DNA of 20,500 nucleotides from Ectocarpus siliculosus (lineage: Eukaryota; Sar; Phaeophyceae; Ectocarpales; Ectocarpaceae): positions 147,460 to 167,959 of the forward strand of contig FN647857.1 in the NCBI GenBank assembly GCA_000310025.1, given 5' to 3'. The position numbers and the translations under genes were made by a program. Below are positions 20,323 to 20,500 of this stretch, one piece after another; the first letter of the stretch is position 1; every line of letters begins with the position of its first letter. A model generated the notes under the pieces. The model did no database searches and had not been told where the DNA came from. It saw nothing but the letters and a program-made list of their open reading frames with translations.

Positions 20323-20500
20323 TGTCTCCGCCCCGCCTACTAGTTCGGCCGGGAGGCGACCCGGGGGGGGGCGGGGGCGGAGGGCGGTCGGCCGCTTCGT
20401 CGCTACTCGGCCGGGGGGGCGGTGGCGGCGGGGTTCCTGCTGGCGGAGGCGGGGGGGGCGGCGGCGGGCCTCCCGGGGGGGGAGGGGGGGGTGGAAATTC
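16933..20500 (-). CDS. Polyproline/Tudor-like domain protein with basic tail, splicing-factor-like (partial, 5' end outside window)
   Basis: Five minus-strand exons join in phase: 20500-20132 (open at the window edge), 19531-19365, 18422-18251, 17787-17677 and 17163-16933 (stop 16933-16935). Donors are CAG|GTGCGG, CG|GTGAGA, ACG|GTGAGG and AAG|GTGGGT; acceptors are GGCGCAG, CATTTCAG, GCCTCCAG and TTTTTTCCCAACAG. Exon one encodes runs of up to ten prolines, then AAWDGVFEEGGQCYLDGQ. Exons two and three give a Tudor-like fold: AACQFFLTSEGLWVDAVVLA is the first half and IDLAYFEAGAEKETVLRGVQ the second, with a Gly/Ala/Ser linker at the junction. Such barrels bind methylated Arg or Lys. Then follow PPPPPPDENTGLGGWQT, a Lys/Glu helix, SYDPWGTGKYKGFEV, and a tail SFKKRKGPGNRGKFRKKARD ending DDDE. 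Tudor plus basic tail suggests a nuclear pre-mRNA splicing factor of SPF30/SMNDC1 or WBP4 type; this is inference. An alternative skips exon two, using donor GTGCG|GTGGGA at 20126, and is also in phase. Confidence 0.65.
20291..20321. repeat. (GGC)n microsatellite encoding polyproline
   Basis: About ten GGC units, read as CCG on the minus strand, inside the first visible exon of the Tudor-like gene. The frame stays open on both sides, so its length probably varies by whole codons without breaking the gene. Confidence 0.85.

Noticed and set aside
1-20500. tRNA, rRNA, CRISPR array and toxin-antitoxin-like or defence clusters
   Set aside because: No cloverleaf with a proper T-arm box, no rRNA core, no regularly spaced palindromic repeats with unique spacers, and no clustered short genes were found by eye.

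Overview
The window reads as nuclear DNA of a complex, intron-rich eukaryote. Coding sequence is sparse and split into short exons by GT-AG introns of roughly 0.4-1.7 kb. There are many microsatellites, and transposon remains lie between the genes. Base composition is near balanced and exons use GC-rich third positions. A brown alga or a related stramenopile fits best, but this is inference from style; no species-specific marker was recognised. Most long open frames are chance or shadow frames, because the real exons are only 110-740 bp and must be joined across introns.

Layout. (1) 1-2605, plus strand: the 3' end of a gene for a coiled-coil protein, with at least three phase-compatible exons and a stop at 2605. 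(2) 2606-6615: a long G+T-rich, gene-poor stretch with simple repeats. One isolated candidate exon follows at 6616-6778. (3) 6976-8010: a broken gag-like frame on the minus strand with two perfect CCHC zinc knuckles, followed by imperfect tandem repeats. (4) 8428-9680: several repeat families around a small intact 48-codon frame (8949-9095). These include a 'CCACGGAACCCC' minisatellite, direct copies of GGGTGTGTCTTATCAGGCC, and a ~180 bp sequence duplicated in direct order. (5) 10663-13311, minus strand: a three-exon PIF/Harbinger-type DDE transposase with two frame problems, probably a recently decayed DNA transposon. (6) 13975-15460: degenerate repeats and a frame-disrupted, possibly transposon-derived plus-strand frame. 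(7) 16933-20500, minus strand: the 3' five exons of a host gene encoding a polyproline tract, a Tudor-like domain split across an intron, and a basic C-terminal tail that recalls splicing factors of the SPF30/SMNDC1 or WBP4 kind.

The two host genes appear unrelated and converge on the transposon-rich middle. I found no rRNA, tRNA, CRISPR array or gene cluster forming an obvious new system. The most informative results are the exon reconstructions, especially the Tudor protein, and the transposon structures. All identifications are by eye, without database searches.
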